Notes: generated by a model not told the origin, from the sequence alone. A stretch of 64,000 nt of DNA from G963662265 sp963668545 (GCA_963668545.1 OY764868.1:2480001-2544000), one strand, 5' to 3'; positions 26,608 to 35,482 are shown, counted from the first letter of the stretch. Translations and numbers: made by a program.

Positions 26608-27126
26608 ATGGAATTTTATAAACTTGTTTCTGAAAGGGAAAGCATAAGAAGCTATGATCCCGGAAAAAAGGTACCTGAAAACATTATCAGGAAAATACTT
26701 GAGGCAGGACGTATTGCCCCGTCTGCAGCAAACAGGCAGCCATGGAAATTCATTGTTGTTTCATCAGGTGAAATGCTTTCAAAAATACGATCATGCTACA
26801 GCAGACAGTGGTTTCACGAAGCCCCCCACATACTGATAGTCAAGGGTAAAAGATCTGATGCGTGGAGCCGGGGATATGACAGCTACAATTCGCTTGAGAC
26901 TGACCTTACAATAGCGATGGACCACATGATACTTGCTGCTGAAAACGAGGGACTGGGAACATGCTGGATTGCGGCATTCGACCCTGAAGTACTCAGAAAA
27001 GCCCTCGGGCTTTCAGATGATGAAACAGTTTTTGCTATAACACCTCTGGGGTATATGCCGGAAGGTTTTACCAGAAAGGGGAACAAAAGCAGGAAATCCC
27101 TTGATGAAATTGCCGAGTTTATTTAG
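26608..27126 (+). CDS. Nitroreductase family protein
   Basis: 172-residue FMN-dependent oxidoreductase. MEFYKLVSERESIRSYDPGK begins with the RxSxRxY/F pattern, followed by EAGRIAPSAANRQPWKFIVV (FMN binding), AMDHMILAAENEGLGTCWIA, and AITPLGYMPEG. The ATG at 26608 is chosen because AAAGGAG ends 9 nt before it; ATGs at 26584 and 26602 are badly placed. Substrate unknown (nitro compounds, quinones or flavins). Confidence 0.9.
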   Translation: MEFYKLVSERESIRSYDPGKKVPENIIRKILEAGRIAPSAANRQPWKFIVVSSGEMLSKIRSCYSRQWFHEAPHILIVKGKRSDAWSRGYDSYNSLETDLTIAMDHMILAAENEGLGTCWIAAFDPEVLRKALGLSDDETVFAITPLGYMPEGFTRKGNKSRKSLDEIAEFI

Positions 27127-27232
27127 CATCCAGAAATCTTTCTTGATATTTACGACAGTATAAACTGTTTTTATGCATTCATCAGGTCATATCAATACAG
27201 CGATGTATAATATTTCAAAACAAATTTTAAAG

Positions 27233-27262
27233 TTGACAAAAGATGACAATATGTATTATACA
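27233..27262 (+). promoter_or_regulatory. Sigma70 promoter of XRE-ImmA gene (leaderless)
   Basis: TTGACA at 27233-27238, 18-nt spacer, TATACA at 27257-27262. The ATG at 27269 follows 6 nt later with no ribosome site, so the mRNA would begin at the start codon. Confidence 0.6.
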
Positions 27263-27268
27263 TTATTA

Positions 27269-28387
27269 ATGATGGAAAGAAAGCTAAATATCGATAAAAT
27301 ATTATTAAATATGGAATCTTTAGGATTAAACCAAACAGTTTTAGCAAAAAAACTAAATGTATCCAGAGAATCAGTTTCTAAATGGATTAAAGGAGAGAAA
27401 TTTCCACGACCTGCTAAATTATTAGCTTTGTCAAAGCAACTAGATTTATCTTTTAATGAAATAATTATTCAGAAAAACGCTACTAATCCAATTATTGCAT
27501 TCAGAACAAATAAAAATAAACGAGTAACTGAAGAGCAAGAGTCAATTGCTAATGATATGAGTGAGATGCTTAAAGTACTGTTACCTTATTTGTGTGCTGA
27601 TTCAGTATTTCATCCTCCAGTCATAGATAATCCATTAATTGATTATAATTATATTCAGAAAGTTTCATTAGAAATACGAAAAAAGGCAGGATTAAATACT
27701 GTAGAAATTACTTTTAATGAAATTATGAAACTATATATAGACTTTCACATAATATTAGTACCAGTTATGTGGGGCCCTAATGGGAATAATGGCTTATATA
27801 TACATTTACCTGAAAACAAAATTACTTTTATTTATGCAAACTTGGAAAAAGTTATTACAGATTTTAAGTTCTGGTTACTTCATGAACTTGCTCATACAAT
27901 GACTCCTTCATTAGATAGTGCTAACGCTGAAGAATTTGCGGATAGTTTTGCAGCTGCAGTTCTTTTTCCAAGAGAATCTGCAAGCAAGGCATATAATGAA
28001 CTAATTAAAATTAGGAACAAGGGGACAATTGTCAATAGGATAAAGAATATTGCAAGTAATTTATTAATATCTCCATATACAATTCTTGGTGAAATGAAAA
28101 AATATGCAGAAGACTCCTCTCTACCAGTTTTAGAAATAGATATGGGAGGCGCAATTACAAATTTTAATAAAAAAATTGGTTTAGTTAGTGAAATTATCTT
28201 TGAGGAAGAATGTCCTGATGCAGAAAAATATATAAGAATTAGTGAAGAAACCTTTATGACAGAATTTTTTACGGCATTATCTAAATATCTTCATGAAGAA
28301 AATAAAGAAGCAGGAATAATCCAGCGTTTAATGAATATTCCTATCGCTGATGCAAAAGGAGTTCATAAAGCGCTTGATATTAAATAA
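27269..28387 (+). CDS. XRE HTH plus ImmA/IrrE metallopeptidase, probable antitoxin/regulator
   Basis: 372 residues from the ATGATG at 27269; open frame continues upstream to 27173 but without a ribosome site. An XRE helix-turn-helix at about 17-55 (LNQTVLAKKLNVSRESVSKW) is followed by a long linker and an ImmA/IrrE (COG2856) domain with the zinc motif LLHELAHTMTPSLD and the third ligand in SANAEEFADSFAAAVLFP. This two-domain protein is the standard regulator of many toxin-antitoxin and phage loci, where the peptidase can cut a repressor. The coding sequence is much more AT-rich than its neighbours and overlaps the PIN gene, both signs of a transferred cassette. Confidence 0.9.
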   Translation: MMERKLNIDKILLNMESLGLNQTVLAKKLNVSRESVSKWIKGEKFPRPAKLLALSKQLDLSFNEIIIQKNATNPIIAFRTNKNKRVTEEQESIANDMSEMLKVLLPYLCADSVFHPPVIDNPLIDYNYIQKVSLEIRKKAGLNTVEITFNEIMKLYIDFHIILVPVMWGPNGNNGLYIHLPENKITFIYANLEKVITDFKFWLLHELAHTMTPSLDSANAEEFADSFAAAVLFPRESASKAYNELIKIRNKGTIVNRIKNIASNLLISPYTILGEMKKYAEDSSLPVLEIDMGGAITNFNKKIGLVSEIIFEEECPDAEKYIRISEETFMTEFFTALSKYLHEENKEAGIIQRLMNIPIADAKGVHKALDIK

Positions 28388-28946
28388 AATATTACTAGAT
28401 TCTAATTCATATTTTCGTTTAGCGGATAATCTCTATCCTTTACTTTCCAATATTTTTGGTAACAAAAAACAATATAAATTAGTAATATTAGGTGGAACAC
28501 TAAGAGAGTACAATTATCAGGCAAGGTTACAAAGTAAATTTAGTTGGGTTGATAACAATCGACATAAAGAAGATCGAAAGAATAATAAGTTACGATTAAA
28601 GAGTAGAACAAGCAAATCAATAAAAAAAACAACATATTTTTTAATATCCGATAGTGCGAATCGTGGTTTAGGATGCTCCCCCTTTGATATTGAGTGCTTA
28701 TCAACTGCTATGGAATTATCAATAAAACTCGTCACAGATGATGGGGATTTATATCAATTAGCAAAAGACTATGAAGTTGATTGTATTTCAACACTGGAAC
28801 TAATGAAAATAATGCTTGATGAAAACAGAATATCAATAAAAGATGTTCAGGATACTGTTTACATGTGGGATTATATGGAAGATCTTCCAAGAAATTTTAA
28901 AACAGATTTCATAACCATATTTGGAGTAGAGCCTGAAAGGTATTGA
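28374..28946 (+). CDS. PIN-domain protein, probable toxin nuclease
   Basis: 190 residues from TTG 28374, which has AAAAGGAG 12 nt ahead and overlaps the upstream stop by 14 bp; an ATG at 28350 lacks a site. The PIN fold acidic residues are visible: Asp in ILLDSNSYFRL, Glu in GGTLREYNY, Asp in CSPFDIECLSTAMEL, and Asp in KLVTDDGDLYQLA. PIN toxins are Mg-dependent RNases cutting tRNA or mRNA. Overlap with an ImmA/XRE gene points to a toxin-antitoxin pair. It has a longer loop (residues 50-80, rich in Lys/Arg/Asn) than VapC. AT-rich like its partner. Confidence 0.75.
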   Translation: MILNKILLDSNSYFRLADNLYPLLSNIFGNKKQYKLVILGGTLREYNYQARLQSKFSWVDNNRHKEDRKNNKLRLKSRTSKSIKKTTYFLISDSANRGLGCSPFDIECLSTAMELSIKLVTDDGDLYQLAKDYEVDCISTLELMKIMLDENRISIKDVQDTVYMWDYMEDLPRNFKTDFITIFGVEPERY

Positions 28947-29023
28947 ATACAGTTTTATTAACAATCTTATTCATAAAAAGAAATATAAAATTCGTCTGTT
29001 GTGCTTCCTTGGTTATAAATCTT

Positions 29024-30595
29024 TTAATCTGTATTCTTTTTTGCAATACTTTTTATCTGCTCTTCCAGGGCTAAAAAAGCATCTACAACATCAGAATCAA
29101 AATGACTGCCACGTCCCTGCCGAATAATCTCCATGGCTTCATCATGAGGGAGTGCCGGCTTATATACACGTTTGCTGATTAGGGCGTCATAGACATCAGC
29201 AATGGCCATAAGCCTTCCGGACACAGGGATTTCTTCACCCTTCAATCCTTGAGGATACCCTGAGCCATCCCATTTTTCCTGATGGGTAAAGGCTATCTCC
29301 TTGGCTAAACTAAGAAAGGAATTTGATCCAAGAGTTTCCTCCGCGGCTGACAATGCGCTTCTGCCATAAACAGTGTGAAGCTTCATGGCTTCAAATTCAT
29401 CACTTGTCAATTTGCCGGGCTTCAGTAAAATTTCATCTTTAATCCCGACCTTTCCAATATCATGAAGAGGGGCGGATTTATAGATAAGATCAATGGTGTT
29501 TTCGTTCAGAAAATGACTAAACCTTGGGTTCTCCTGCAGATATTCAGCGAGTAGTTTTACATAATTCTGGGTTCTTCTGATATGAGCTCCGGTTTCCGGA
29601 TCTCTGGTTTCAGCAAGGCTTGCCATGCAGTGGATTGTTGCCTCTTGGGTATGTATCAATTCTTTTGTACGTTCATCAACCAGCTCTTCCAGATGGTCAC
29701 GGTATTGTGTATTAATAGCCTCTATTTTGTTTATCCGCTGCACCATTTCCATAAATTCATTGGTTAGGACTCCAATTTCGTCATTTCGTTCCTTTTGATT
29801 GATGGGCTCGAAGGAGTTACCTGACTCAAAACGGTACATTTTATCTGCCAGATTCCACAAAGGGTTGATGAAATTTCTGTTCATTAAAATTATCAAACCA
29901 AGAATTAAAATAATTACAACCACTGCAAGTGCTACCCCTACGTATTTATAAATATTTTTCAATTTAATATCGAGATACTGCAGTGAGATTTCAATATTAA
30001 TACTGCCCCATTTTTTGTTGTCAACAATTAGCGGTGTAGTGATACTCATAACCCTGAATCCTGGAGGTATATAATGATCAGGGTGTTCCGGATCTTCATA
30101 AGTTGATAGATCGTCATCAGGATCTATGTCAAAGGATGGGGTTTCAATATCAATGTGGGGTTCATTTTCTTCCAGGGCTTCAAGGAGTGTTGCATGCTCC
30201 TCTTCATCAGTTGCTTCAATATTAGAGGAATTGTTACTGACAACAATTTTAGAATTCCGGGAATCGATTAACTTAATCACATTGATTTCAATATCGTTTA
30301 ATTCTCTGGTATCAACCAGCTCATCTATATACCTTTGTATGGATGGAAAATCATCTTTTAGTAGATATTTTACAATTGCTGCTTCAACAGCATCAGAGAG
30401 CAAAATACCTTCATGATTAATTGTGAGAAGGGATATTTGAGTGAACTGAGTTATCACAAAAAAAGCAATTCCGGCTGATATTAGAAGCACTGTTCCTGCA
30501 ATAATTGCTGTAAATTTAAGTCTTAATGAATGACGGTATTGAGGTTTGATTCTATGCCTGGTCTGATGTTCGAGATTGCTTTCCGGTATTTTCAT
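29024..30595 (-). CDS. Membrane HD-GYP cyclic di-GMP phosphodiesterase
   Basis: 523 residues. A membrane segment at about 28-50, a periplasmic region of about 170 residues very rich in acidic residues (IDIETPSFDIDPDDDLSTY), a second segment at about 216-237, HAMP domain, coiled coil, then HD-GYP from about 320. The key residues are in LAETRDPETGAHIRRTQNYV, SAPLHDIGKVGIKDEIL (HD), HTVYGRSAL and HQEKWDGSGYPQGLKGEEIP (GYP). It hydrolyses cyclic di-GMP. There is no neighbouring regulator. Confidence 0.94.
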   Translation of the reverse strand: MKIPESNLEHQTRHRIKPQYRHSLRLKFTAIIAGTVLLISAGIAFFVITQFTQISLLTINHEGILLSDAVEAAIVKYLLKDDFPSIQRYIDELVDTRELNDIEINVIKLIDSRNSKIVVSNNSSNIEATDEEEHATLLEALEENEPHIDIETPSFDIDPDDDLSTYEDPEHPDHYIPPGFRVMSITTPLIVDNKKWGSINIEISLQYLDIKLKNIYKYVGVALAVVVIILILGLIILMNRNFINPLWNLADKMYRFESGNSFEPINQKERNDEIGVLTNEFMEMVQRINKIEAINTQYRDHLEELVDERTKELIHTQEATIHCMASLAETRDPETGAHIRRTQNYVKLLAEYLQENPRFSHFLNENTIDLIYKSAPLHDIGKVGIKDEILLKPGKLTSDEFEAMKLHTVYGRSALSAAEETLGSNSFLSLAKEIAFTHQEKWDGSGYPQGLKGEEIPVSGRLMAIADVYDALISKRVYKPALPHDEAMEIIRQGRGSHFDSDVVDAFLALEEQIKSIAKKNTD

Positions 30596-31301
30596 TTTTT
30601 TGCATCTCCGTTTTCTTATCGTATCATTTAATAATCATAGTATTTTAATACAGCATTTTCAACACTCTCTTTTCCCAAGAGTAGTGTCCGAATTTGTGGC
30701 GATAAAATCAGGGTAACTTCTTTCCTTGACGGTAGAAACGCGGAGTAAACTCACCGCTCTAAGCTTCAATGGGAATAAACCAATGAAGCGAAAGAAATTA
30801 CTCAATAAAAATCGCCACAAATTCGGACTCTGATTAAGATGAACCTAAACTAAGCGATTCTATATTCAGCCCGCTTAAAAGGGGCTGTCGCTCGTTTTTT
30901 CGTCCCATCTGGCATAGCTGAGGTCAGCAATTCGAAGAAGCTTGGACCTTACACGTTAAAACCAAGCTACTGTATAGGAAAAGGGTATACTTCAGCTATT
31001 TCCTGAATTATTCGAGGCTATAGAATTGTTGTAAGGTCTCGATTATTAGATAATCAAGATCGGTTGAATCGTTCCGGATTTTTTCCAGAGCGAATGATAG
31101 GAAAAGTTATAAATTCTATCAACGAAAATTTCTCGGATTCGGCATGGATGTAGCCAAAAATCTGGAAAATTAACTAACCTCTGTACTTTTTTTCCAGAAA
31201 ACTGTCAGCTACCATTGATTTTAATGCTTAAATACCTAATATTTGCATTCTCCTACATCTCCAGAGCAAACCGCTCCTTGTAATAGCATAAAAACGAGGA
31301 A
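30596..31301. other. Gene-free region at left edge of the mobile-DNA scar
   Basis: About 700 bp with no gene. It contains the MITE-like element (30686-30828), a hairpin CAGCCC/GGGGCTG at 30867-30887 with TTTTTT a few bases on, and a small dyad GATTAT-TAG-ATAATC at 31041-31055. These may belong to the end of the IS91-like element, whose termini carry such hairpins. Confidence 0.4.
30686..30828. repeat. MITE-like element with 18-bp perfect terminal inverted repeats
   Basis: GTCCGAATTTGTGGCGAT (30686-30703) and its exact complement ATCGCCACAAATTCGGAC (30811-30828) flank about 107 bp with no coding capacity, 143 bp in all. The outer flanks also show AGAGT/ACTCT. This is the form of a non-autonomous miniature element moved by a transposase elsewhere in the genome. 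Confidence 0.7.
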
Positions 31302-32445
31302 TTAATCTGATGATTTCGAAAAAGCCACACCAGGCGGCGCACGCCCAACCTTCTTTAGATGGTTCAGAATCCTTTTGATTTCAGCCATATCCTGTATTAT
31401 AGCAATAACCTTCATTTCTGAACCGCACTTGGGACAAACAAAAAGATCAATTTCATAGATCTTTGCCAGTAACCGAGCCCAGGCTTTTCTACTGGCCTTA
31501 TCGGAAATATCGCATTCAGTTTCCTCAGACATCTCTTCATCTGCGTACAGATCCTGCTGAGCATTCTTCCAGCCTTCCGGGGCATGTCTTACGATCTCAG
31601 GATGTTTTCAGACCATTTCCCTTTGATCCTCGATGCATATAACCCATATCTGCGTATGTACTGAATTCCTTTTGGAGGAATATGCTGAGTCAACTCCGCC
31701 AGAAAATCAAGTCCTTTAAACATATGCACGTTTTCTTTAAAATAATCGTTATAATGGGTATGAAACAAAACTCTGCACTTGAATGGATCATAATTAATCT
31801 TTTTCAGACTAATAGGAGCACGTGAAATATATTCCGATAGATTTACTCTTGCTTTGTTAGTCAGAATCTGCACTGAGTTGTCAATACTGAATCCTGAATT
31901 CTTTCAGGACAGCAAATTCCTGGCAAAACCTTCGTTTATCATGTCATCTTTCAGAAACAGATTAATTACCTTTTGTCTGAAATATTCCGTCATTTTTTTC
32001 AAGTCTGAAAAAGGAATATAGACAAAGTTCCCTTCATCATCAAAACCGCCTTCCAGGACGAGGCGGCTGGTCAGAAACCTGCGGTTCTTGCTCGCCTATG
32101 CATCCTAAGTGAAAATGAGGATTCCAGCGCAGCATGTCCCCAAATGTCTGATGTGCTGTCACTATCCCTGTTTTAATCTCTTTTTTGGCAGCTTCTTTGT
32201 AAAATTCTTTGATAATACTGAAAATCAGGCGAGAAATAACCGCAAATAACTTTCGGTTATTCCGGAAAAAAATACCCAATGCTTTGGGAACGGTGAAAAC
32301 AAATTGTCTATGCGGTAGTTTCAGCAGCACCTCCTCTGTCAGATGCTCTGCCATTAGTAATGTTCTTTTCTGACTACAGGACGGACATAGATAGAAACCT
32401 TTACAACTGAAAGGTCGAAAGTAATCATGCCCGCATTCCGGGTTT
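31302..32445 (-). pseudogene. IS91-like transposase, C-terminal part, frameshifted
   Basis: On the minus strand from the junction at 32445, frame by frame: NPECGHDYFRPFSCKGFY and CPSCSQKRTLLMAEHLTE (tail of the zinc-binding domain), LPHRQFVFTVPKALGIFFRN, then the Y2-type core ending in MLRWNPHFHLG. Further pieces (GGFDDEGNFVYIPFSDLKKM; SLKKINYDPFKCRVLFHTHY; GLYASRIKGKWSENI; YEIDLFVCPKCGSEMKVIAI) lie in different frames with stops, for example a TGA near 31910. The pieces are the expected order of a Transposase_20/Y2_Tnp protein. It is therefore decayed. The N-terminal part is at 34623-34982, beyond an inserted segment. Confidence 0.85.
32319..32445. repeat. 127-bp direct repeat, left copy
   Basis: Identical to 34623-34749 except one C/T difference close to the right end. 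It is part of the transposase coding sequence and abuts a pyruvate kinase fragment on its right. Confidence 0.92.
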
Positions 32446-32446
32446 A

Positions 32447-32659
32447 AAGGGAAAAATAATAAAATACCTGTCCCTGGTATGGGGCGTAAAAGGCGAGCTG
32501 ATTGACAACATGTCGGATACAGACTCGACCCTTAAAAGGGCAAAAGAACTTGCCCTGAAACTTGGGTATATTAAAACCGGGGATCCTGTTATTTTTGTTG
32601 CGAGCATTCCGCTTCTTGAATCGAATAAGGTTAATATGATGAAAGTTGAAGTAATTTAG
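32447..32659 (+). pseudogene. 3' fragment of a pyruvate kinase gene
   Basis: The plus-strand frame reads YLSLVWGVKGELIDNM, then SDTDSTLKRAKELALKLGYI, KTGDPVIFVASIPLLESNKV and NMMKVEVI, stop at 32657-32659. This is the C-terminal domain end of pyruvate kinase (LVWGV, GD-V-F-AG-P, N-MKV). About 71 codons remain; the 5' part is cut exactly at the left edge of the segment next to the 127-bp repeat. It has no start and cannot make an enzyme. Confidence 0.82.
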
Positions 32660-32779
32660 ATAAAGAATTATTCCTTTTATTAATTTGCAGACAGGACATT
32701 TAACGCATGATCAAGGCACCCTTTTTTCATATTGCCTGCTGTTAACAGGTAAAAACATAACTTTACTCAGCAGGCCGGA

Positions 32780-33901
32780 TTAAAAACTGCGTACAGGCCG
32801 GACACTGTAAAGGATATTTTTATTGGATATGGACTGGGCTCCTGTCGTAAAATTAAGACTAAAGGCATTTGAAGCAAGATTCTCTGATGAACTCCAGTAG
32901 GTGCCGCCAAAGCCTCCGATTCCGTTTAAAAAAAGTTTCTGCCATATCAAATTAAGTTCATCCAGTGACGGCAGATACCAGTCACTGTAAGTTCCGTCAT
33001 CGAAAACTTCACACATCTTTGCGGCGCTTCCGGAATGTCCAGTCTGATTAATAATGAAAGTAGTATTTGTCTGCCCTGTGCCGATTTCTGTATGTGTATT
33101 ACCATTCCATGCTGTCTGTGTTGCCCCTCCTGTTATCCACTCTTTAACATATTCAGAAGTGGATGATGCTATAAGACCTCCTCCTGAGCCGTCATTATAG
33201 AAAACAAACCCGCCCTGGTATATTGCATCATACTTCCGCCCGGAATTAATGGTCACCTGATTGCCGTAAGCCACTCCATCAAGATTTGAGGCATAGGCTC
33301 GGACATAATATAATGTATTTTCAGTCAGACCTGTCATAACAGCATTGAATACTCCAGGACCGGATCCGCTTGCCGTATGAGAACCAGTCTTTGTCGGATT
33401 TGGTGATGTACTCCAGCAAATCCCCCGCTCAGTAACCGGTGATCCAGCTTCGTCGGTAACATTGCCTTCGGCAGTCGCTGATGTCCCGGCTATATCCCGA
33501 GTCAGGGAAGGATTGCCTGCGATAAGAGTCGTAATAACATTCGGAAGGGGTATTACAGTTACTGTAAAGTTATAAATTGCAGAATCTTCAGCTGTCACTG
33601 TATAGATTACAGGACTTGTAAAATCCTGGGGAACGCCGGAAGGAGGACTTATGCTTGCCCCTTTTTTAATATTGATAGCAGGAACAAGAGCTGTAACATT
33701 TGTTCCAAAAGGTACTGTTACTTTTATATTATTTCCTGATATAGATCCATTGACTAAAGGAGTTGTAAAAGAAAAAGAGATAATCAGATTTCCTGTATTA
33801 CTGGAAAATTGCTCAATTTCTGAGAAATCACCTACATTACATGAGATAATAAGAAGAGTAACTATTAATATATATATAAGTAATTTTATATATTTCCCCA
33901 T
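32780..33901 (-). CDS. Lipoprotein with DUF5018-like, FN3-like and DUF1566-like domains
   Basis: 373 residues. A type II signal peptide with lipobox LIVTLLIISC (Cys21). The first domain, VTVPFGTNVTALVPAINIKK to FTSPVIYTVTAEDSAIYNFT, is the DUF5018-type beta sandwich. A fibronectin-like segment follows (EGNVTDEAGSPVTERGICW, NTLYYVRAYASNLDG). The C-terminal third has the DUF1566/Lcl pattern GGFVFYNDGSGGGLIASS, WYLPSLDELNLIWQK and YWSSSENLASNAFSL ending YSVRPVRSF. Such proteins are common surface lipoproteins in spirochaetes. It is carried inside the segment between the 127-bp repeats and appears intact. Confidence 0.85.
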   Translation of the reverse strand: MGKYIKLLIYILIVTLLIISCNVGDFSEIEQFSSNTGNLIISFSFTTPLVNGSISGNNIKVTVPFGTNVTALVPAINIKKGASISPPSGVPQDFTSPVIYTVTAEDSAIYNFTVTVIPLPNVITTLIAGNPSLTRDIAGTSATAEGNVTDEAGSPVTERGICWSTSPNPTKTGSHTASGSGPGVFNAVMTGLTENTLYYVRAYASNLDGVAYGNQVTINSGRKYDAIYQGGFVFYNDGSGGGLIASSTSEYVKEWITGGATQTAWNGNTHTEIGTGQTNTTFIINQTGHSGSAAKMCEVFDDGTYSDWYLPSLDELNLIWQKLFLNGIGGFGGTYWSSSENLASNAFSLNFTTGAQSISNKNILYSVRPVRSF

Positions 33902-34032
33902 TTTTTTTAAAGATTATAAACAAGCATTTAATTTAAATCAAATATTTTTTATTCCGTACATTTTTAATATCTTCAATATCCTGTGCAAAAAAAAACATTA
34001 TGAGGAAGAGAAAATGGAAAGAGCAGGCTATA

Positions 34033-34622
34033 TCAATCCGCAGGCAGATTTCTTTTAAGAAGGTCATAAAGCTCCTGCTTGCTGAAAGGTTTGCTGATGC
34101 TGTCATTAAATCCGAACTCCCCTGGATTTGCAATTATTGGATCAGCAGAATATCCGCTTGAGGCAAAAATAAGGAGATCTTCTTTCTGTTCACGGATTTT
34201 TTCGGCAGTTTCAAGGCCACCCATACCGCCGGGTATTGTAAGATCAAATATTGCCGCTTTTACAGGATTCCCTTCTTTCCTGTGTCTGGCAATAATATCC
34301 AGGGCATCCTCTCCCCGGCTTGCTTCTATTACCCCATATCCGATGGCCTGAAGATGAATAGCTGTAATTTCTCTGATAGCTGCTTCATCATCCAGAATAA
34401 GGATATTGCCGCTCCCATTACCGGAATAGGGAGCTGCGTCAGCTGATCTTTCAATGTTTTTATCTGAAACAGGAAGGTATACAGAAAATGTGGCCCCCTT
34501 ATCAGGAATAGACTTTACCTGAATATATCCAGAATGTTTCTGAATAATTGAATAACATGTTGCAAGGCCCAGACCGGAACCTTCTTTTTTAGTTGTAAAA
34601 AAAGGATCAAAAATACGCCCTA
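34033..34622 (-). pseudogene. Hybrid histidine kinase, 3' fragment (ATPase end plus receiver)
   Basis: The frame is open from the junction at 34622 to the stop near 34033, about 195 codons, with no start. It opens in mid-domain with GRIFDPFFTTKKEGSGLGLA (HATPase G2 box), KGATFSVYLPVSD, then a receiver domain with LILDDEA, the phospho-acceptor region KAAIFDLTIPGGMGG and SSGYSADPIIANP, ending SISKPFSKQELYDLLKRNL. The sensor, H-box and N-box have been lost to the IS91-like sequence at its 5' side. Downstream receiver residues look intact. Confidence 0.85.
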
Positions 34623-34749
34623 TTTCAGCAGCACCTCCTCTGTCAGATGCTCTGCCATTAGTAATGTTCTTTTCTGACTACAGGACGGACATAGATAGAA
34701 ACCTTTACAACTGAAAGGTCGAAAGTAATCATGCCCGCATTTCGGGTTT
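34623..34749. repeat. 127-bp direct repeat, right copy
   Basis: Matches 32319-32445 at 126 of 127 positions. The 2177 bp between the two copies (32446-34622) carries non-IS sequence truncated at both ends. Confidence 0.92.
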
Positions 34750-34982
34750 GTGCAACGGATCCTTGCCATACCATTCAGATAATCACCGCAAGAGAGAAAA
34801 TGTTCACCAACGTTCATGATACGGTTAAGATGAAACTTGCCATACTTATCAGCGTATTGCTCTTCGTAAACATCGCAGAAATCAGTGAAATGTTTTTCGA
34901 ATATAGTGTGCAGGATATTCCTGCCACGGGGTATATAGGTGGGGGAATTGGATAAGTGTATTGCTGAAACGGAGCTTGACAC
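34623..34982 (-). pseudogene. IS91-like transposase, N-terminal part
   Basis: Reads from ATG 34982: RGRNILHTIFEKHFTDFCDV, YADKYGKFHLNRIMNVGEHF, RIRCTNPKCGHDYFRPFSCK, GFYLCPSCSQKRTLLMAEHL, ending in a stop created at the junction. The cysteines C-x4-C and C-x2-C form the transposase zinc-binding domain. The sequence continues exactly into the C-terminal part at 32445 through the repeat, so the two pieces come from one gene type. Confidence 0.85.
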
Positions 34983-35028
34983 ATTTGATATACATCAAGA
35001 ACTATGCTGGTGCTTCATAGAATTGAGA

Positions 35029-35106
35029 ATATAACATTTCGCTGGAGTAGACACCTTCTCTCGTCGCTTTGCGCCTGCGATGGTGCAACTCAGCTAGGCG
35101 TTATAT
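35029..35106 (+). other. Integron attC-like recombination site
   Basis: ATATAAC (35029-35035) and GTTATAT (35100-35106) are the outer R boxes. Inside, GCTG-G-AGT pairs with ACTCAGC leaving one unpaired G, the extrahelical base characteristic of attC, and CACC pairs with GGTG further in, leaving a 26-nt terminal part. Total 78 bp, a normal attC length. The R boxes depart slightly from RYYYAAC/GTTRRRY at the second to fourth positions. Spirochaetes such as Treponema denticola are known to carry integron arrays. No integrase gene or second attC is in the window. Confidence 0.68.
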
Positions 35107-35173
35107 GCCAGACTGCCCCACAAAAAGTGGACACCTTCTATAGTTAGATTATAATGATAAGGGGAGTGTCTAA

Positions 35174-35482
35174 ATGGCAAGAAAAAAGGTACAGGCGTAT
35201 ACCGAAGAGTTTAGAAGAGAAGCTGTAAAACGATCAGAAAAAGAGGGGAGTTCTGCAGCAAAAGTAGCAGAAGAACTGGGGATAAGTGCCCAGCAAATTT
35301 ATAACTGGAAGCGTCAATTTAACAGACTGAGTGAAAAGCAATTTAATTCTTTAAACGGTGTTGATTACTCAAAAAATGAAAGTGAAGAAGTAAGAAAACT
35401 ACGAAGAGAAATTAAGCGTTTAAAGGATGAAAATGAATTCTTAAAAAAAGCTACTGCGTACTTTGCGAACGACCAGAAGTGA
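35174..35482 (+). CDS. IS3-family transposase OrfA
   Basis: 102 residues: helix-turn-helix (RREAVKRSEKEGSSAAKVAE, ISAQQIYNWKRQF) and a leucine-zipper coiled coil (VRKLRREIKRLKDENEFLKK). It binds the IS ends. Slippery run A7G at 35443-35450, where -1 slippage reads on as SYCVLCERPEVKY into OrfB without a stop, so an OrfAB fusion transposase is expected. Confidence 0.93.
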   Translation: MARKKVQAYTEEFRREAVKRSEKEGSSAAKVAEELGISAQQIYNWKRQFNRLSEKQFNSLNGVDYSKNESEEVRKLRREIKRLKDENEFLKKATAYFANDQK

